Shown one piece after another: positions 26,837 to 35,952 of a DNA stretch of 64,000 bases. Location of the stretch: positions 868,001 to 932,000 of the forward strand of contig NZ_AP025492.1 of the NCBI RefSeq assembly GCF_024347515.1, in the 5' to 3' direction. The notes beneath the pieces were generated by a model. The model had not been told where the DNA came from. It saw only the letters and a program-made list of their open reading frames with translations, and did no database searches. The position numbers and the translations under genes were made by a program. Source of the DNA: Vibrio gigantis (lineage in GTDB: Bacteria; Pseudomonadota; Gammaproteobacteria; Enterobacterales; Vibrionaceae). Position 1 is the first letter of the stretch; each line of letters opens with the position of its first letter.

Positions 26837-27970
26837 ATGGCAGTGAATGTAAATACAAACGTTTCAGCGATGACAGCGCAACGTTACCTAAACAACGCAA
26901 ACAGCGCACAACAAACATCAATGGAGCGCCTAGCTTCAGGTTCTAAAATCAACAGCGCAAAAGATGACGCTGCGGGCCTACAAATCTCTAACCGTTTGAA
27001 CGTTCAGAGCCGCGGCCTTGATGTTGCTGTCCGTAACGCGAATGACGGTATCTCAATTGCACAAACTGCTGAAGGTGCAATGAACGAGACAACCAACATC
27101 CTGCAACGTATGCGTGATTTGTCTCTACAATCTTCAAACGGCTCAAACTCAAAATCTGAGCGTGTAGCGATTCAAGAAGAAGTAACAGCACTGAACGACG
27201 AACTAAACCGTATCGCGGAAACCACGTCATTTGGTGGCAACAAACTGCTTAACGGTACTCACGGTACTAAATCATTCCAAATTGGTGCGGATAACGGTGA
27301 AGCGGTAATGCTTCAACTGAAAGACATGCGCTCTGATAACGCTCAGATGGGTGGTAAGAGCTACCAAACTGAAAACGCGAAAGATAAAGACTGGAACGTT
27401 CAAGCGGGCTCTAACGACCTAAAACTGTCGTTCACTGACAACTTTGGTCAAGCACAAGAAATCGACATCAACGCAAAAGCGGGTGACGACATCGAAGAGC
27501 TAGCGACTTACATCAACGGTCAACAAGATTCTGTTAAAGCGTCTGTTACTGAAGACGGCAAGCTACAAATGTTTGCTGGTAATAACAAGGTTGAAGGTAG
27601 TGTTGATTTTTCTGGTTCACTTGCAGGTGAACTAGGCATGCAAGCGGGTAAAGAAGTAACGGTTGATACAATCGACGTAACGTCTGTTGGCGGCGCACAA
27701 GAATCTGTAGCAATTATCGATGCGGCGCTTAAGTATGTAGACAGCCACCGTGCTGAGCTAGGTGCTTTCCAAAACCGTTTCGACCACGCTATCAGCAACT
27801 TAGACAACATTAACGAGAACGTTAACGCATCTAAGAGCCGTATTAAAGATACCGATTTCGCGAAAGAAACGACTCAGATGACTAAGTCTCAGATCCTTTC
27901 TCAAGCTTCAAGCTCGATTCTTGCTCAAGCGAAGCAAGCACCGAACTCGGCACTTAGCCTACTAGGTTAA
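26837..27970 (+). CDS. Flagellin 2 (sigma-28-dependent)
   Basis: A 377-residue flagellin beginning [20 protein letters not shown] and ending SALSLLG. The D0/D1 helices at both ends are nearly identical to those of flagellin 3, and the middle (about 160-290) differs more. The start at 26837 follows TTGGAGAAATCACC; in-frame upstream codons belong to the structured leader. It is expressed from a FliA promoter and closed by a strong terminator. It forms sheathed polar filament together with the other flagellins. Confidence 0.95.
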   Translation: MAVNVNTNVSAMTAQRYLNNANSAQQTSMERLASGSKINSAKDDAAGLQISNRLNVQSRGLDVAVRNANDGISIAQTAEGAMNETTNILQRMRDLSLQSSNGSNSKSERVAIQEEVTALNDELNRIAETTSFGGNKLLNGTHGTKSFQIGADNGEAVMLQLKDMRSDNAQMGGKSYQTENAKDKDWNVQAGSNDLKLSFTDNFGQAQEIDINAKAGDDIEELATYINGQQDSVKASVTEDGKLQMFAGNNKVEGSVDFSGSLAGELGMQAGKEVTVDTIDVTSVGGAQESVAIIDAALKYVDSHRAELGAFQNRFDHAISNLDNINENVNASKSRIKDTDFAKETTQMTKSQILSQASSSILAQAKQAPNSALSLLG

Positions 27971-28069
27971 TCGATTGAAAGGCCACGTTGACTATAAGCG
28001 TTGTTGAGCAAAAGCGTTAACGTTAGGCTTCCACAAATTAGCTCGTGGTGAGAGATGAGCGCTAAACAG

Positions 28070-28092
28070 ACCCAGCTTCGGCTGGGTTTTTT
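28070..28092 (+). terminator. Intrinsic terminator after flagellin 2
   Basis: The stem ACCCAGC/GCTGGGT is capped by a TTCG tetraloop and followed by TTTTT. Confidence 0.93.
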
Positions 28093-28154
28093 ATTGCCTG
28101 CTATTTAGCGAAGATACATTTGGAAAAGTGCTGTGTGGGTAAATAGAGAAAAGC

Positions 28155-28285
28155 GAGATTCCCTATCACGTTCGTTCCTCACTGTAGGGAATTACGGGAT
28201 CGGGAAATGACTATTTCATCGCTTATTGTAGCGAAGCTACCTTTCGTCATTCCAGAACCGAGTAAAACGAGGTATCAGGAATCTC
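28155..28285. repeat. Palindromic interspersed repeat unit (REP/MITE-like)
   Basis: Two imperfect inverted arms of about 42 nt (28155-28196 and 28245-28285) start GAGATTCC from either outside end and finish with GGAATTACG or GGAATGACG toward the centre. The 48-nt middle contains a small hairpin, TCGC/GCGA. It has no coding capacity. The form is that of dispersed palindromes common in Vibrio intergenic DNA; copy number cannot be seen from one window. Confidence 0.7.
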
Positions 28286-28423
28286 AGTTGTCTTTTGTAT
28301 TCAACCCCATGCTTATTAATCTACGCAAACGGGAAACTTTAGCGAATGTCGCCCTATTAATTGAAGCCTGATCACACTTTCCTTTGTTGTTGAAAAGAAT
28401 ATGAAAAAAAGCGCATTTTTTAT

Positions 28424-28450
28424 TAAAGCTTCTAATTAAGGGGCCGTTAA
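28424..28450 (+). promoter_or_regulatory. Sigma-28 (FliA) promoter for flagellin 3
   Basis: TAAAG, 14 nt, GCCGTTAA: one base from the consensus -10 block and the right spacing. It predicts a leader of about 120 nt. Confidence 0.88.
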
Positions 28451-28465
28451 AGGGATTGAGAGAAA

Positions 28466-28540
28466 TGATATGTACCAATGTAAGGTGAGAGAGACACTGG
28501 TGCATAAACAAAACTGACATGTATTTATGTGAGGTGAGAG
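28466..28540 (+). repeat. 26-bp direct repeat in the flagellin 3 leader
   Basis: Copies at 28466-28491 and 28515-28540 share 21 of 26 bases, ending in an identical AGGTGAGAG. Their starts are 49 bp apart, and both lie between the predicted transcript start and the flagellin 3 ribosome site. Confidence 0.8.
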
Positions 28541-28579
28541 TCATATAAGTACATTAAAAATGCCTAAAGGAGATCAACT

Positions 28580-29710
28580 ATGGCGATTAATGTAAGCACA
28601 AATGTGTCTGCAATGACGGCTCAACGCTACCTAAATAGCGCGGCTGAAGGTACTCAAAAATCAATGGAGCGTTTGTCTTCTGGCTATAAAATCAATAGCG
28701 CAAAAGATGATGCTGCTGGCCTACAAATCTCTAACCGCTTAACGTCGCAAAGTCGTGGCCTTGATATGGCTGTGAAAAACGCGAATGACGGGATCTCTAT
28801 TGCACAGACTGCTGAAGGTGCAATGAATGAGTCAACCAACATTCTGCAACGTATGCGTGACCTTTCTCTTCAATCTTCAAACGGTTCGAACAGCAAATCT
28901 GAACGTGTTGCGATCCAAGAAGAAGTATCTGCTCTAAACACAGAACTTAACCGTATTGCTGAGACGACCTCTTTTGGTGGTAATAAGCTTCTTAACGGTA
29001 CTTACGGTAGTCAATCTTTCCAAATCGGTGCTGACTCAGGTGAAGCAGTAATGCTTTCTATGGGTAACATGCGTACTGATACTCAGGATATGGGTGGTAA
29101 AAGCTATACTGTTGAAGAAGGTAAAGACGCTTCTTGGCGTGTTGCTGCAGGATCTGACTTAACGATCAAGTACAACGATAAGTTTGGTGAAGCGCAGGAG
29201 TTGTCTATTTCTGCGAAAGAAGGCAACGACATCGAAGAGCTAGCAACTTACATCAATGGTCAAAGCGAAGACGTTAAAGCGTCTGTAGGCGAAGGCGGTA
29301 AACTGCAACTTTTCGCTTCAAGTCAAAAAGTTGAAGGTGAAGTTGAGTTTGGTGGCAGCCTTGCGGGCGAACTAGGTATCGGTGGTGGTAAAGACGTTAC
29401 TGTTAACGACATCGATGTAACATCGGTTGCTGGTGCAAACGAAGCGGTATCTATCATTGATGGCGCTCTAAAATCAGTGGATAGCCAACGTGCTTCTCTT
29501 GGTGCTTTCCAAAACCGTTTTGACCACGCAATCAGCAACTTAGATAACATCAACGAAAATGTTAATGCATCTAAGAGCCGTATTAAAGATACCGATTACG
29601 CGAAAGAAACAACGGCAATGACGAAGTCTCAAATCTTACAACAGGCGAGTACTTCTATCCTAGCTCAAGCAAAACAATCACCATCAGCAGCTCTAAGCTT
29701 ATTGGGCTAA
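28580..29710 (+). CDS. Flagellin 3 (sigma-28-dependent)
   Basis: A 376-residue flagellin beginning [20 protein letters not shown] and ending SAALSLLG. It is very close to flagellin 2 through the first about 150 and last about 100 residues (shared [20 protein letters not shown]). AAAGGAG lies 8 nt before the ATG. It is the last of three flagellins before flaG, the position of flaB/flaA-type genes in other vibrios. Confidence 0.95.
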   Translation: MAINVSTNVSAMTAQRYLNSAAEGTQKSMERLSSGYKINSAKDDAAGLQISNRLTSQSRGLDMAVKNANDGISIAQTAEGAMNESTNILQRMRDLSLQSSNGSNSKSERVAIQEEVSALNTELNRIAETTSFGGNKLLNGTYGSQSFQIGADSGEAVMLSMGNMRTDTQDMGGKSYTVEEGKDASWRVAAGSDLTIKYNDKFGEAQELSISAKEGNDIEELATYINGQSEDVKASVGEGGKLQLFASSQKVEGEVEFGGSLAGELGIGGGKDVTVNDIDVTSVAGANEAVSIIDGALKSVDSQRASLGAFQNRFDHAISNLDNINENVNASKSRIKDTDYAKETTAMTKSQILQQASTSILAQAKQSPSAALSLLG

Positions 29711-29758
29711 ACTTACTTCGGTAAGTAGCGGTAAACTCTACTTAGGGTAGAGTTTTAC
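29711..29758 (+). terminator. Double hairpin between flagellin 3 and flaG
   Basis: ACTTAC-TTCG-GTAAGT (29711-29726) is followed by AAACTCTAC/GTAGAGTTT (29733-29755) with loop TTAGG and then TTACTG. The U run is short, so partial read-through into flaG is likely and would set flagellin:FlaG ratio. Confidence 0.65.
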
Positions 29759-29791
29759 TGTATGCCTCATAAAGGAGGGAGGGAGAGTGTT

Positions 29792-30217
29792 ATGGACATA
29801 TCATCCAACGCATCGAACATCCAGCCTTACGGCTCACCTAATGGCATTAAAATTGCAAGCGATGAAGGTAGTAGTGCGTCGAGTATATCGCGCCTGAAAG
29901 AAGCAACACCTTATGACAAGGTAGAGAAATCGAAAGAGGAAGCTACCGAAGCGGCGATTCAATTAGCTCAGCATAGACAAGAGCTAAATGATGAAGAGCG
30001 AGTCAAGATGGTGGAGAAGGTGAACGAGTTCGTTTCCTCTCTCAATAAGGGTGTTGCCTTTAAGGTCGATGAAGAGTCAGGTAGGGATGTGGTCACCATT
30101 TATGAGACCACAACCGGTGATATTATTCGTCAGATCCCTGATGAAGAAATGCTTGAAATTCTAAGACGCCTAGCAGCCCAAAACTCGAATAGTAGAATAT
30201 TTGAGGTGAAGGTTTAA
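29792..30217 (+). CDS. flaG: Flagellar protein FlaG
   Basis: A 141-residue protein with a low-complexity N-terminus and the FlaG domain in the second half (LNDEERVKMVEKVNEFVSSL, then DIIRQIPDEEMLEIL). FlaG influences filament length in polar flagellates. The start at 29792 (MDISSNASN) follows the strong purine stretch AAAGGAGGGAGGGAGA; an in-frame ATG 30 nt earlier would put that ribosome site inside the gene. fliD follows after 22 nt. Confidence 0.9.
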   Translation: MDISSNASNIQPYGSPNGIKIASDEGSSASSISRLKEATPYDKVEKSKEEATEAAIQLAQHRQELNDEERVKMVEKVNEFVSSLNKGVAFKVDEESGRDVVTIYETTTGDIIRQIPDEEMLEILRRLAAQNSNSRIFEVKV

Positions 30218-30239
30218 GTCGTATTATTGAGGTGGTTTA

Positions 30240-32267
30240 ATGAGTTTTGGCCCAATGGGGATTTCGTCTGGCATGGATATCAATTCCATGGTCAGCAAAA
30301 TTGTTGATTCGGAGCGTGTACCTAAACAGCAACGAATCGACAATGAACGAACGCGAATCGATACCAGCATTAGTGCCTATGGAAGACTCAGAGAATCCCT
30401 TGATTCGATGAAAAACCTGATGACAAACTTTCGTCAGGAAAAAGCTTTTGCTGTGCGAACAGTGGAAAGTACCGATGAGGCTCTTGTCTCTGCGACGGCG
30501 ACTACCGAAGCGATCGCTGGCAAATATGCCATCGATGTGTTGCAGCTTGCCCAAAGCCATAAAGTGGCTTCTGATGTGCTATCAGAGGACATGAAATTTG
30601 GCCCAGGTAAGCTGCAGGTTTCGCTTGGCGATGACAGCTTTGATGTACAAGTTGGCGATAGATCGAAACTTATCGATATCGTTCGCAGCATAAACGGTGC
30701 AGATAGCAACCCTGGTGTTCGCGCATCTGTTATCAATGATGTTGAAGGCCCACGACTTATCGTTGCCTCGAACCAGTCTGGTTCAGATCAGCAGATCAGC
30801 ATCAACGTTGAGTCTGATTCTGCCAATCCCCTAAAAAAACTCGAATACAAAACTCTTGAAGAGCGCGTTAAAGCGCTAGAGAAAGCGCGCCTTGCCGCTC
30901 AAGACGTTCTTGCTCTAACTCCTGCAGGAAAAGCTGCGCAACTTGTTGATGACGCGATCTCGAACGACGATCCTAATGCGAGTGAAGCACTCGATGAAGA
31001 CGGCAATGTCATCCCTGCATCCCAAACTGATTCTACCTCCGTTGCTGACGAAGACTCTCAAAGTCTTAGCTACGGAGAACAAGCCGCCGCCGACGGCCAA
31101 GCTGCTCTTGATGCAGCTAAAGCGGCAAAATCTGTCATGCCTGAAGACAATATCCCAGGTTGGACGGAAACTGCCTCTGGTACGCTTCTTGACTCTTACT
31201 ACACACCAGAACTTGAGCTTGATGAAAAAGCGATAGAGAAGGCACCTGATGTACCGGGATGGTCAAATGCTGCCTCAGGTACGTTGACGGATTCCTACGT
31301 GACGCCAAAAGAAGCCCAGCAAAAGCTTGAGGCGGAACAAGCTCGTATCGAAGAAAAGATTTCACAAGAAAAAGCAGAGCTAGCTGAGAAAGTTCAAAAA
31401 GGCGAATTGACCGCTGAGCAAGCCAAAAAGATTGAACGTGCTAAGTTAGAACCCGAAGAGCGTGAGCATTTGGAGAAGGTCGACAAAGCACAAGCTGACC
31501 TTGAACAAGCACAACAGGCTTTTGACACTTATAGCGGTATGACGGAAGTTCAGGCCGGACAAGATTCGATGGTCGTTTTAGACGGTGTGGCGCAGCTCTC
31601 TAGTAACAATAACGTGATTGAAGATGCTGTTGAAGGCATTGATATTACGGTGAAAGGAAAGACACCAAAAGATAAGCCGCCAGCAGAAATTGGTGTGGAG
31701 TATGACCGTAATAGCGTTCGCCAAGACATTGAAGCTTTTGTTAATTCTTACAATCAGTTTTACCAAGTGTCTAAAAATTTGGCGGGTGTTGACCCAACGA
31801 CTGGCCAAAAAGGGCCGCTGTCTGGGGACAGTACCGTGCGTAATGCTGACTCACGATTAAAAGGTGTATTCTCATCAAGCATTGAAGGTGCGCCTGAGAA
31901 CCTTAAGTCTTTGACTGAATTTGGTATCACCACCACAAGACAAGGCTCGCTAGAAATCAACTACGACATGCTTGACCGTCAACTTAACAATAACTTCGAT
32001 AAGTTAGGTGAGTTCTTTGGCGGTAATAACGGCTTCGCCAAAAAAGTAGAAGATGCAATTCAAGGTATCACAGGTATCACAGGCTCAATTCGTACTAGAG
32101 AAAAGAGCTTAGTCGAGCAGAATTACCGCCTAGCAGATGACCAAAGCGCGCTTGATCGCCGCATGGATAGCCTTGAGAGCCGTACACACTCAAAGTTCAC
32201 TGCCATGCAAGATGCGACCAGTAAGATGCAATCTCAGTTGGGTAGCATGATGAATGCGTTGGGCTAA
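30240..32267 (+). CDS. fliD: Flagellar filament cap protein FliD (HAP2)
   Basis: A 675-residue cap protein beginning MSFGPMGISSGMDINSMVSK, with the conserved FliD N-terminal domain (about 1-100) and C-terminal domain (about 420-675). It is longer than the 450-480 residues of enterobacterial FliD. The extra part (about 195-410) is acidic, Ala/Glu/Lys-rich and coiled-coil-like, and contains a duplicated block PGW-x3-ASGTL-x-DSY-x-TP at residues 305-323 and 338-356. FliD caps the growing filament under the sheath and folds flagellin. flaI follows after 3 nt. Confidence 0.95.
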   Translation: MSFGPMGISSGMDINSMVSKIVDSERVPKQQRIDNERTRIDTSISAYGRLRESLDSMKNLMTNFRQEKAFAVRTVESTDEALVSATATTEAIAGKYAIDVLQLAQSHKVASDVLSEDMKFGPGKLQVSLGDDSFDVQVGDRSKLIDIVRSINGADSNPGVRASVINDVEGPRLIVASNQSGSDQQISINVESDSANPLKKLEYKTLEERVKALEKARLAAQDVLALTPAGKAAQLVDDAISNDDPNASEALDEDGNVIPASQTDSTSVADEDSQSLSYGEQAAADGQAALDAAKAAKSVMPEDNIPGWTETASGTLLDSYYTPELELDEKAIEKAPDVPGWSNAASGTLTDSYVTPKEAQQKLEAEQARIEEKISQEKAELAEKVQKGELTAEQAKKIERAKLEPEEREHLEKVDKAQADLEQAQQAFDTYSGMTEVQAGQDSMVVLDGVAQLSSNNNVIEDAVEGIDITVKGKTPKDKPPAEIGVEYDRNSVRQDIEAFVNSYNQFYQVSKNLAGVDPTTGQKGPLSGDSTVRNADSRLKGVFSSSIEGAPENLKSLTEFGITTTRQGSLEINYDMLDRQLNNNFDKLGEFFGGNNGFAKKVEDAIQGITGITGSIRTREKSLVEQNYRLADDQSALDRRMDSLESRTHSKFTAMQDATSKMQSQLGSMMNALG

Positions 32268-32270
32268 TAG

Positions 32271-32576
32271 ATGAATAGCCAGTTGCAAGAGCTTTGTGAA
32301 CTCGATCAATTAATTATCTCTAAGCTTGAATTTAGTGAAATTAATGCTGAAGAAATAACGCAGCTTGTCGATAACAGAGAACAGTTATTGCAAAACGTGC
32401 TTCAAATAATCGACTCACATCCCAACGTTAAGCAAAGTTCTGAATGGTTTGAAGCCATTACCAGAACCAGAAAATTAGTCGAATTGATGCAGTCTGAGAC
32501 GAGTCGAGTAGGTAAGACCCTGCATAAGTATCGTCACGGCGCTAAATCAGTTCAACAATACAAAAAGTTTTTATAG
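32271..32576 (+). CDS. flaI: FlaI, small FliT-like flagellar protein
   Basis: A 101-residue helical, acidic cytoplasmic protein between fliD and fliS. Vibrios carry flaI at exactly this place. Size and position parallel FliT, the FliD chaperone of enterics, so a FliD export-chaperone role is likely but inferred. The gene is tightly packed (3 nt after fliD, 12 nt before fliS). Confidence 0.85.
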   Translation: MNSQLQELCELDQLIISKLEFSEINAEEITQLVDNREQLLQNVLQIIDSHPNVKQSSEWFEAITRTRKLVELMQSETSRVGKTLHKYRHGAKSVQQYKKFL

Positions 32577-32588
32577 AAGAGGTTTACT

Positions 32589-32999
32589 ATGCGCGGTTCT
32601 TTACAAGCATATAAAAAGGTATCAGTGGATAGTCAGCTAACGGCTGCTTCACCGCATAAGATTGTGCAAATGCTAATGGCAGGCGCTATAGAGCGCTTGA
32701 TTCAAGGCAAAGCGGCAATGCAAGCGGGTAACATCCCGGTGAAAGGTGAGCGACTTGGTAAGGCTCTAGATATCATCATTAGCCTACGTAGTTGCCTATC
32801 TATGGACGATGGTGGCGATATTGCGAAAAACCTAGATCAACTTTATGAGTTCATGATCACGCAAATTTCTGCGGCAAATCACAAAAATGACCCTCAGCCT
32901 ATTGATGATGTTATCGATATTATTCGCGAAATTAAGAGCGCTTGGGACCAAATTCCGAACGAATATCACAACTTGACGTCCGCTGACGTAGGCATTTAA
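32589..32999 (+). CDS. fliS: Flagellin export chaperone FliS
   Basis: A 136-residue helical protein beginning MRGSLQAYKKVSVDSQLTAA and containing SPHKIVQMLMAGAIERLIQG, the FliS signature. It binds the flagellin C-terminus to prevent polymerisation before export. It is last in flaG-fliD-flaI-fliS and is followed by two hairpins. Confidence 0.95.
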   Translation: MRGSLQAYKKVSVDSQLTAASPHKIVQMLMAGAIERLIQGKAAMQAGNIPVKGERLGKALDIIISLRSCLSMDDGGDIAKNLDQLYEFMITQISAANHKNDPQPIDDVIDIIREIKSAWDQIPNEYHNLTSADVGI

Positions 33000-33016
33000 A
33001 GAAAAATTGCAGTTTT

Positions 33017-33105
33017 AACCAATCTCATATCCCTTAATTGGTTGGTTGCCTTATTTTTTTAATCAAATAAAATAGAAGCCATTAGATAGCCTAATGGCTT
33101 TTTTC
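33017..33105 (+). terminator. Tandem intrinsic terminators after fliS
   Basis: AACCAAT/ATTGGTT (33017-33043), followed shortly by TTATTTTTTT, and then the strong 10-bp stem AAGCCATTAG/CTAATGGCTT (33076-33100) with TTTT. Together they insulate flrA from the filament operon. Confidence 0.85.
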
Positions 33106-33227
33106 GTTGCTGATTTCCTAAATTTGTCTACGTAGACCATACTCATTGATACTTTTCACTGTTTTATAGACTACGTCGCTCACCGTTTTTCCGCATCGCA
33201 CCAAAATAAAGGCAATAATTCCTACTT

Positions 33228-34694
33228 ATGCAAGGTTTGGCAAAACTGCTTGTCGTCGACGATAACGCTCAAGATCGTCACAATTTAAGCACAATATTAG
33301 AGTTTGTAGGAGAGAGCTGCGAAGTAATCAGCTCTGAACAAGCACGTAAAGTTGACTGGTCACTACAGTGGGCCGGTTGCATTATTGGTACCATTAAAGG
33401 TAAAGGCTTCAACGCATTACTGAATGAGAAGCTTGTTCACGCCAATCACATCCCTTTACTGGTGATTGGTAAAAACAATCATCCGGTTGACGAGTTGACT
33501 AACTATGTTGGTGAACTTGAACTTCCTCTTAACTACCCGCAATTAAGTGATGCATTAAGACACTGTAAAGATTTCTTAGGTCGCAAAGGTGTTCAAGTTG
33601 TGTCTTCTGCACGCAAGAACACACTGTTTCGCAGCCTAGTAGGACAAAGTGCTGGCATTCAAGAAGTACGTCACTTAATTGAACAAGTCTCTTCTACGGA
33701 AGCAAACGTGCTGATTCTTGGCGAATCAGGTACAGGCAAAGAAGTTGTAGCGCGTAACATTCATTACCACTCTAAACGTCGTTCAGGGCCTTTTGTACCA
33801 GTCAACTGTGGCGCGATTCCGCCAGATTTATTGGAAAGTGAACTGTTTGGTCATGAGAAGGGCGCATTCACAGGTGCGATTACCGCGCGTAAAGGTCGTT
33901 TTGAATTGGCTGAAGGTGGCACGCTGTTTCTTGATGAAATTGGTGATATGCCAATGGCGATGCAAGTTAAGTTGCTACGAGTATTGCAAGAGCGATGTTT
34001 TGAACGCGTAGGTGGCAATAGCACCATACAAGCCGACGTTCGAGTGATTGCTGCAACGCACCGTAATCTTGAAGATATGATCGACGATGACTCGTTTCGT
34101 GAAGACCTCTACTATCGCTTGAATGTATTCCCGATTGAAATGCCCGCGCTTCAAGACCGTAAAGAAGACATTCCATTATTGCTTCAAGAGCTGATGACTC
34201 GAATGGAAGCGGAAGGCAGTATGCCTATCTGTTTCACGGCTCGTGCTATCAACTCTTTGATGGAGCATTACTGGCCAGGTAACGTTCGTGAACTAGCGAA
34301 CCTCGTTGAGCGAATGGTTATCTTGTATCCAAACAGCTTGGTTGATGTGAATCACCTACCAACTAAATATCGATACAGTGATATCCCTGAGTTCCAGCCA
34401 GAGTTTAATAGCTTTGGGTCTGAAGAAGAGCAGGAGCGTGACGCTCTTGCTGACTTGTTCTCAGAAGATTTCAGTTTTGACCAGCAAGATGATATTGCCG
34501 ACAATGCCAATGCGCCTCAAGAGTTACCGCCAGAAGGGGTTAATTTGAAAGAGCTGCTCGCTGATATGGAAGTAAATATGATCAATCAAGCCTTGGAAGC
34601 TCAAGGTGGTATCGTTGCTCGAGCAGCTGACATGTTGGGAATGCGCAGAACCACTCTGGTAGAGAAAATGCGCAAATATAACTTGCAGCGATAG
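33228..34694 (+). CDS. flrA: Sigma-54-dependent flagellar master regulator FlrA
   Basis: A 488-residue FleQ/FlrA-type activator with an N-terminal FleQ domain (about 1-120, receiver-like but lacking a standard phosphoacceptor site), an AAA+ domain with Walker A GESGTGKE (165-172) and sigma-54-contact loop GAFTGA (212-217), and a C-terminal Fis-type helix-turn-helix ([20 protein letters not shown]). In Vibrio it starts the hierarchy by activating fli, flh and flrBC operons with RpoN and is antagonised by c-di-GMP and FlhG. It is monocistronic between terminators. Confidence 0.95.
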   Translation: MQGLAKLLVVDDNAQDRHNLSTILEFVGESCEVISSEQARKVDWSLQWAGCIIGTIKGKGFNALLNEKLVHANHIPLLVIGKNNHPVDELTNYVGELELPLNYPQLSDALRHCKDFLGRKGVQVVSSARKNTLFRSLVGQSAGIQEVRHLIEQVSSTEANVLILGESGTGKEVVARNIHYHSKRRSGPFVPVNCGAIPPDLLESELFGHEKGAFTGAITARKGRFELAEGGTLFLDEIGDMPMAMQVKLLRVLQERCFERVGGNSTIQADVRVIAATHRNLEDMIDDDSFREDLYYRLNVFPIEMPALQDRKEDIPLLLQELMTRMEAEGSMPICFTARAINSLMEHYWPGNVRELANLVERMVILYPNSLVDVNHLPTKYRYSDIPEFQPEFNSFGSEEEQERDALADLFSEDFSFDQQDDIADNANAPQELPPEGVNLKELLADMEVNMINQALEAQGGIVARAADMLGMRRTTLVEKMRKYNLQR

Positions 34695-34719
34695 TGTCCA
34701 GTTTTAGATGAAAACGAAA

Positions 34720-34745
34720 AACTAGCACACACTTTTTAGCTAGTT
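34720..34745 (+). other. Hairpin in the flrA-flrB spacer
   Basis: AACTAGC/GCTAGTT surround a 12-nt loop, with a further ACTAGCT shortly downstream. Without a U run this could be an operator or an RNA fold upstream of flrBC. Confidence 0.45.
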
Positions 34746-34821
34746 GGTAATACTAGCTAAGTGAACAGGTAAACCATAGTCGAGTTGTTGCTTGCTTAAC
34801 TATGTGATAAATATAGCAAAT

Positions 34822-34857
34822 AGCCTGACTCGTGTTGTACGTCTCAGGCTGTTTTAG
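34822..34857 (+). terminator. Terminator-like hairpin immediately before flrB
   Basis: The stem AGCCTGA/TCAGGCT (34822-34828 with 34844-34850) is followed by GTTTTAGT. It ends only about 6 nt before the flrB ribosome site GAGG. Confidence 0.6.
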
Positions 34858-34878
34858 TATTTGAGGCAAATTTTTGAC

Positions 34879-35919
34879 ATGCACGTATCTAACGAACCAG
34901 AAAATCAATCGCACCTAGATTCTGTTGAACAGCAGGTTGAACGCTATAAGCAAGTACTCGACGTGATGCCAGCAGGTGTCATCTTGTTAGATACCCATGG
35001 CGAAGTGAGAGAAGCGAACCCTGAAGCGCACCGTATTCTTGGCGTCGAGTTGGTTGGTGAGAAGTGGTTTTCAGTGATTCAAAGTGCCTTCGATCCAAAA
35101 GACGATGACGGCCACGAGATCTCGTTGAAGAATGGGCGAAAAGTACGTTTGGCGATCTCAGCCTCTACCACTGGTCAGCTGATTTTAATTACCGATCTGA
35201 CCGAAACTCGACTACTGCAGTCTCGCGTGAGTGATCTTCAGCGTTTGTCTTCATTAGGCAGAATGGTGGCCTCGCTTGCCCATCAGGTTCGTACACCGCT
35301 TTCAAGTGCGATGCTGTATGCATCAAACCTTGCCGCCCCAAACCTGCCGCCGGCAACAAAAACGCGTTTTCAATCTAAGCTTATGGATAGATTGCATGAT
35401 TTAGAGAAGCAAGTGAACGACATGCTGTTGTTTGCCAAGGGTGGCGACAATAAGGTGGTGAAACCTTTTACCGTAGCCGAACTGATCACGGAATTTCACC
35501 CGATGGTAGAAGCGGCGTTGAAATCGAACCAGATTGACTATTGCCAAGAAGTGGAAGGCGAACAGACTCAAATGTTCGGTAATGCCAACGCGATTGCTTC
35601 CGCATTAAGTAATCTCGTTTTGAACGCGGTTCAAATTGCGGGTAAAGAATCGCAGATCGATGTTTTTTTTAGGCCCGTAAACGGCGAGCTTAAGATATCA
35701 GTACAAGACAGTGGCCCCGGCGTACCGAAAGAGCTTCAAGGTAAAATTATGGAGCCGTTCTTTACCACTCGTTCGCAAGGCACAGGTCTAGGCTTAGCGG
35801 TTGTACAAATGGTATGTCGAGCACACGAAGGCCGACTGGAATTGATATCAGAAGAAGGGGACGGCGCATGCTTTACCATGTGCCTACCGTTGGAAAGAAG
35901 AGCTTCTTCTGAAGACTAA
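34879..35919 (+). CDS. flrB: Flagellar two-component sensor kinase FlrB
   Basis: A 346-residue cytoplasmic histidine kinase without membrane segments. A PAS domain (about 25-110, MPAGVILLDTHGEVREANPE) is followed by the H box LGRMVASLAHQVRTP with His135, then HATPase motifs including DSGPGVP and a G2 box GTGLGLAVV. It phosphorylates FlrC. The ATG at 34879 follows GAGG by 12 nt; an in-frame TTG at 34861 is an alternative that would sit inside the ribosome site region. flrC follows after 33 nt. Confidence 0.92.
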   Translation: MHVSNEPENQSHLDSVEQQVERYKQVLDVMPAGVILLDTHGEVREANPEAHRILGVELVGEKWFSVIQSAFDPKDDDGHEISLKNGRKVRLAISASTTGQLILITDLTETRLLQSRVSDLQRLSSLGRMVASLAHQVRTPLSSAMLYASNLAAPNLPPATKTRFQSKLMDRLHDLEKQVNDMLLFAKGGDNKVVKPFTVAELITEFHPMVEAALKSNQIDYCQEVEGEQTQMFGNANAIASALSNLVLNAVQIAGKESQIDVFFRPVNGELKISVQDSGPGVPKELQGKIMEPFFTTRSQGTGLGLAVVQMVCRAHEGRLELISEEGDGACFTMCLPLERRASSED

Positions 35920-35952
35920 TAAGTTTTAACTGAATTTACACTGGAGAATCCT

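Larger units (their letters stand above)
27971..28579 (+). other. Spacer between flagellins 2 and 3
   Basis: This 609-nt non-coding stretch contains the flagellin 2 terminator (28070-28092), a palindromic interspersed repeat (28155-28285), a sigma-28 promoter (28424-28450) and a leader of about 120 nt with a 26-bp direct repeat. An open frame on the minus strand through the leader has no family features and was not called. Confidence 0.75.

Noticed and set aside
28284..28544. An 86-codon minus-strand frame in the flagellin 2-3 spacer
   Set aside because: It runs over the end of the palindromic repeat, the sigma-28 promoter and the repeated leader, with no family features. More likely chance.
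34741..34760. TTGGTAATACTAGCTAAG considered as the flrBC sigma-54 promoter
   Set aside because: GG and GC are only 8 nt apart, outside the fixed sigma-54 spacing.
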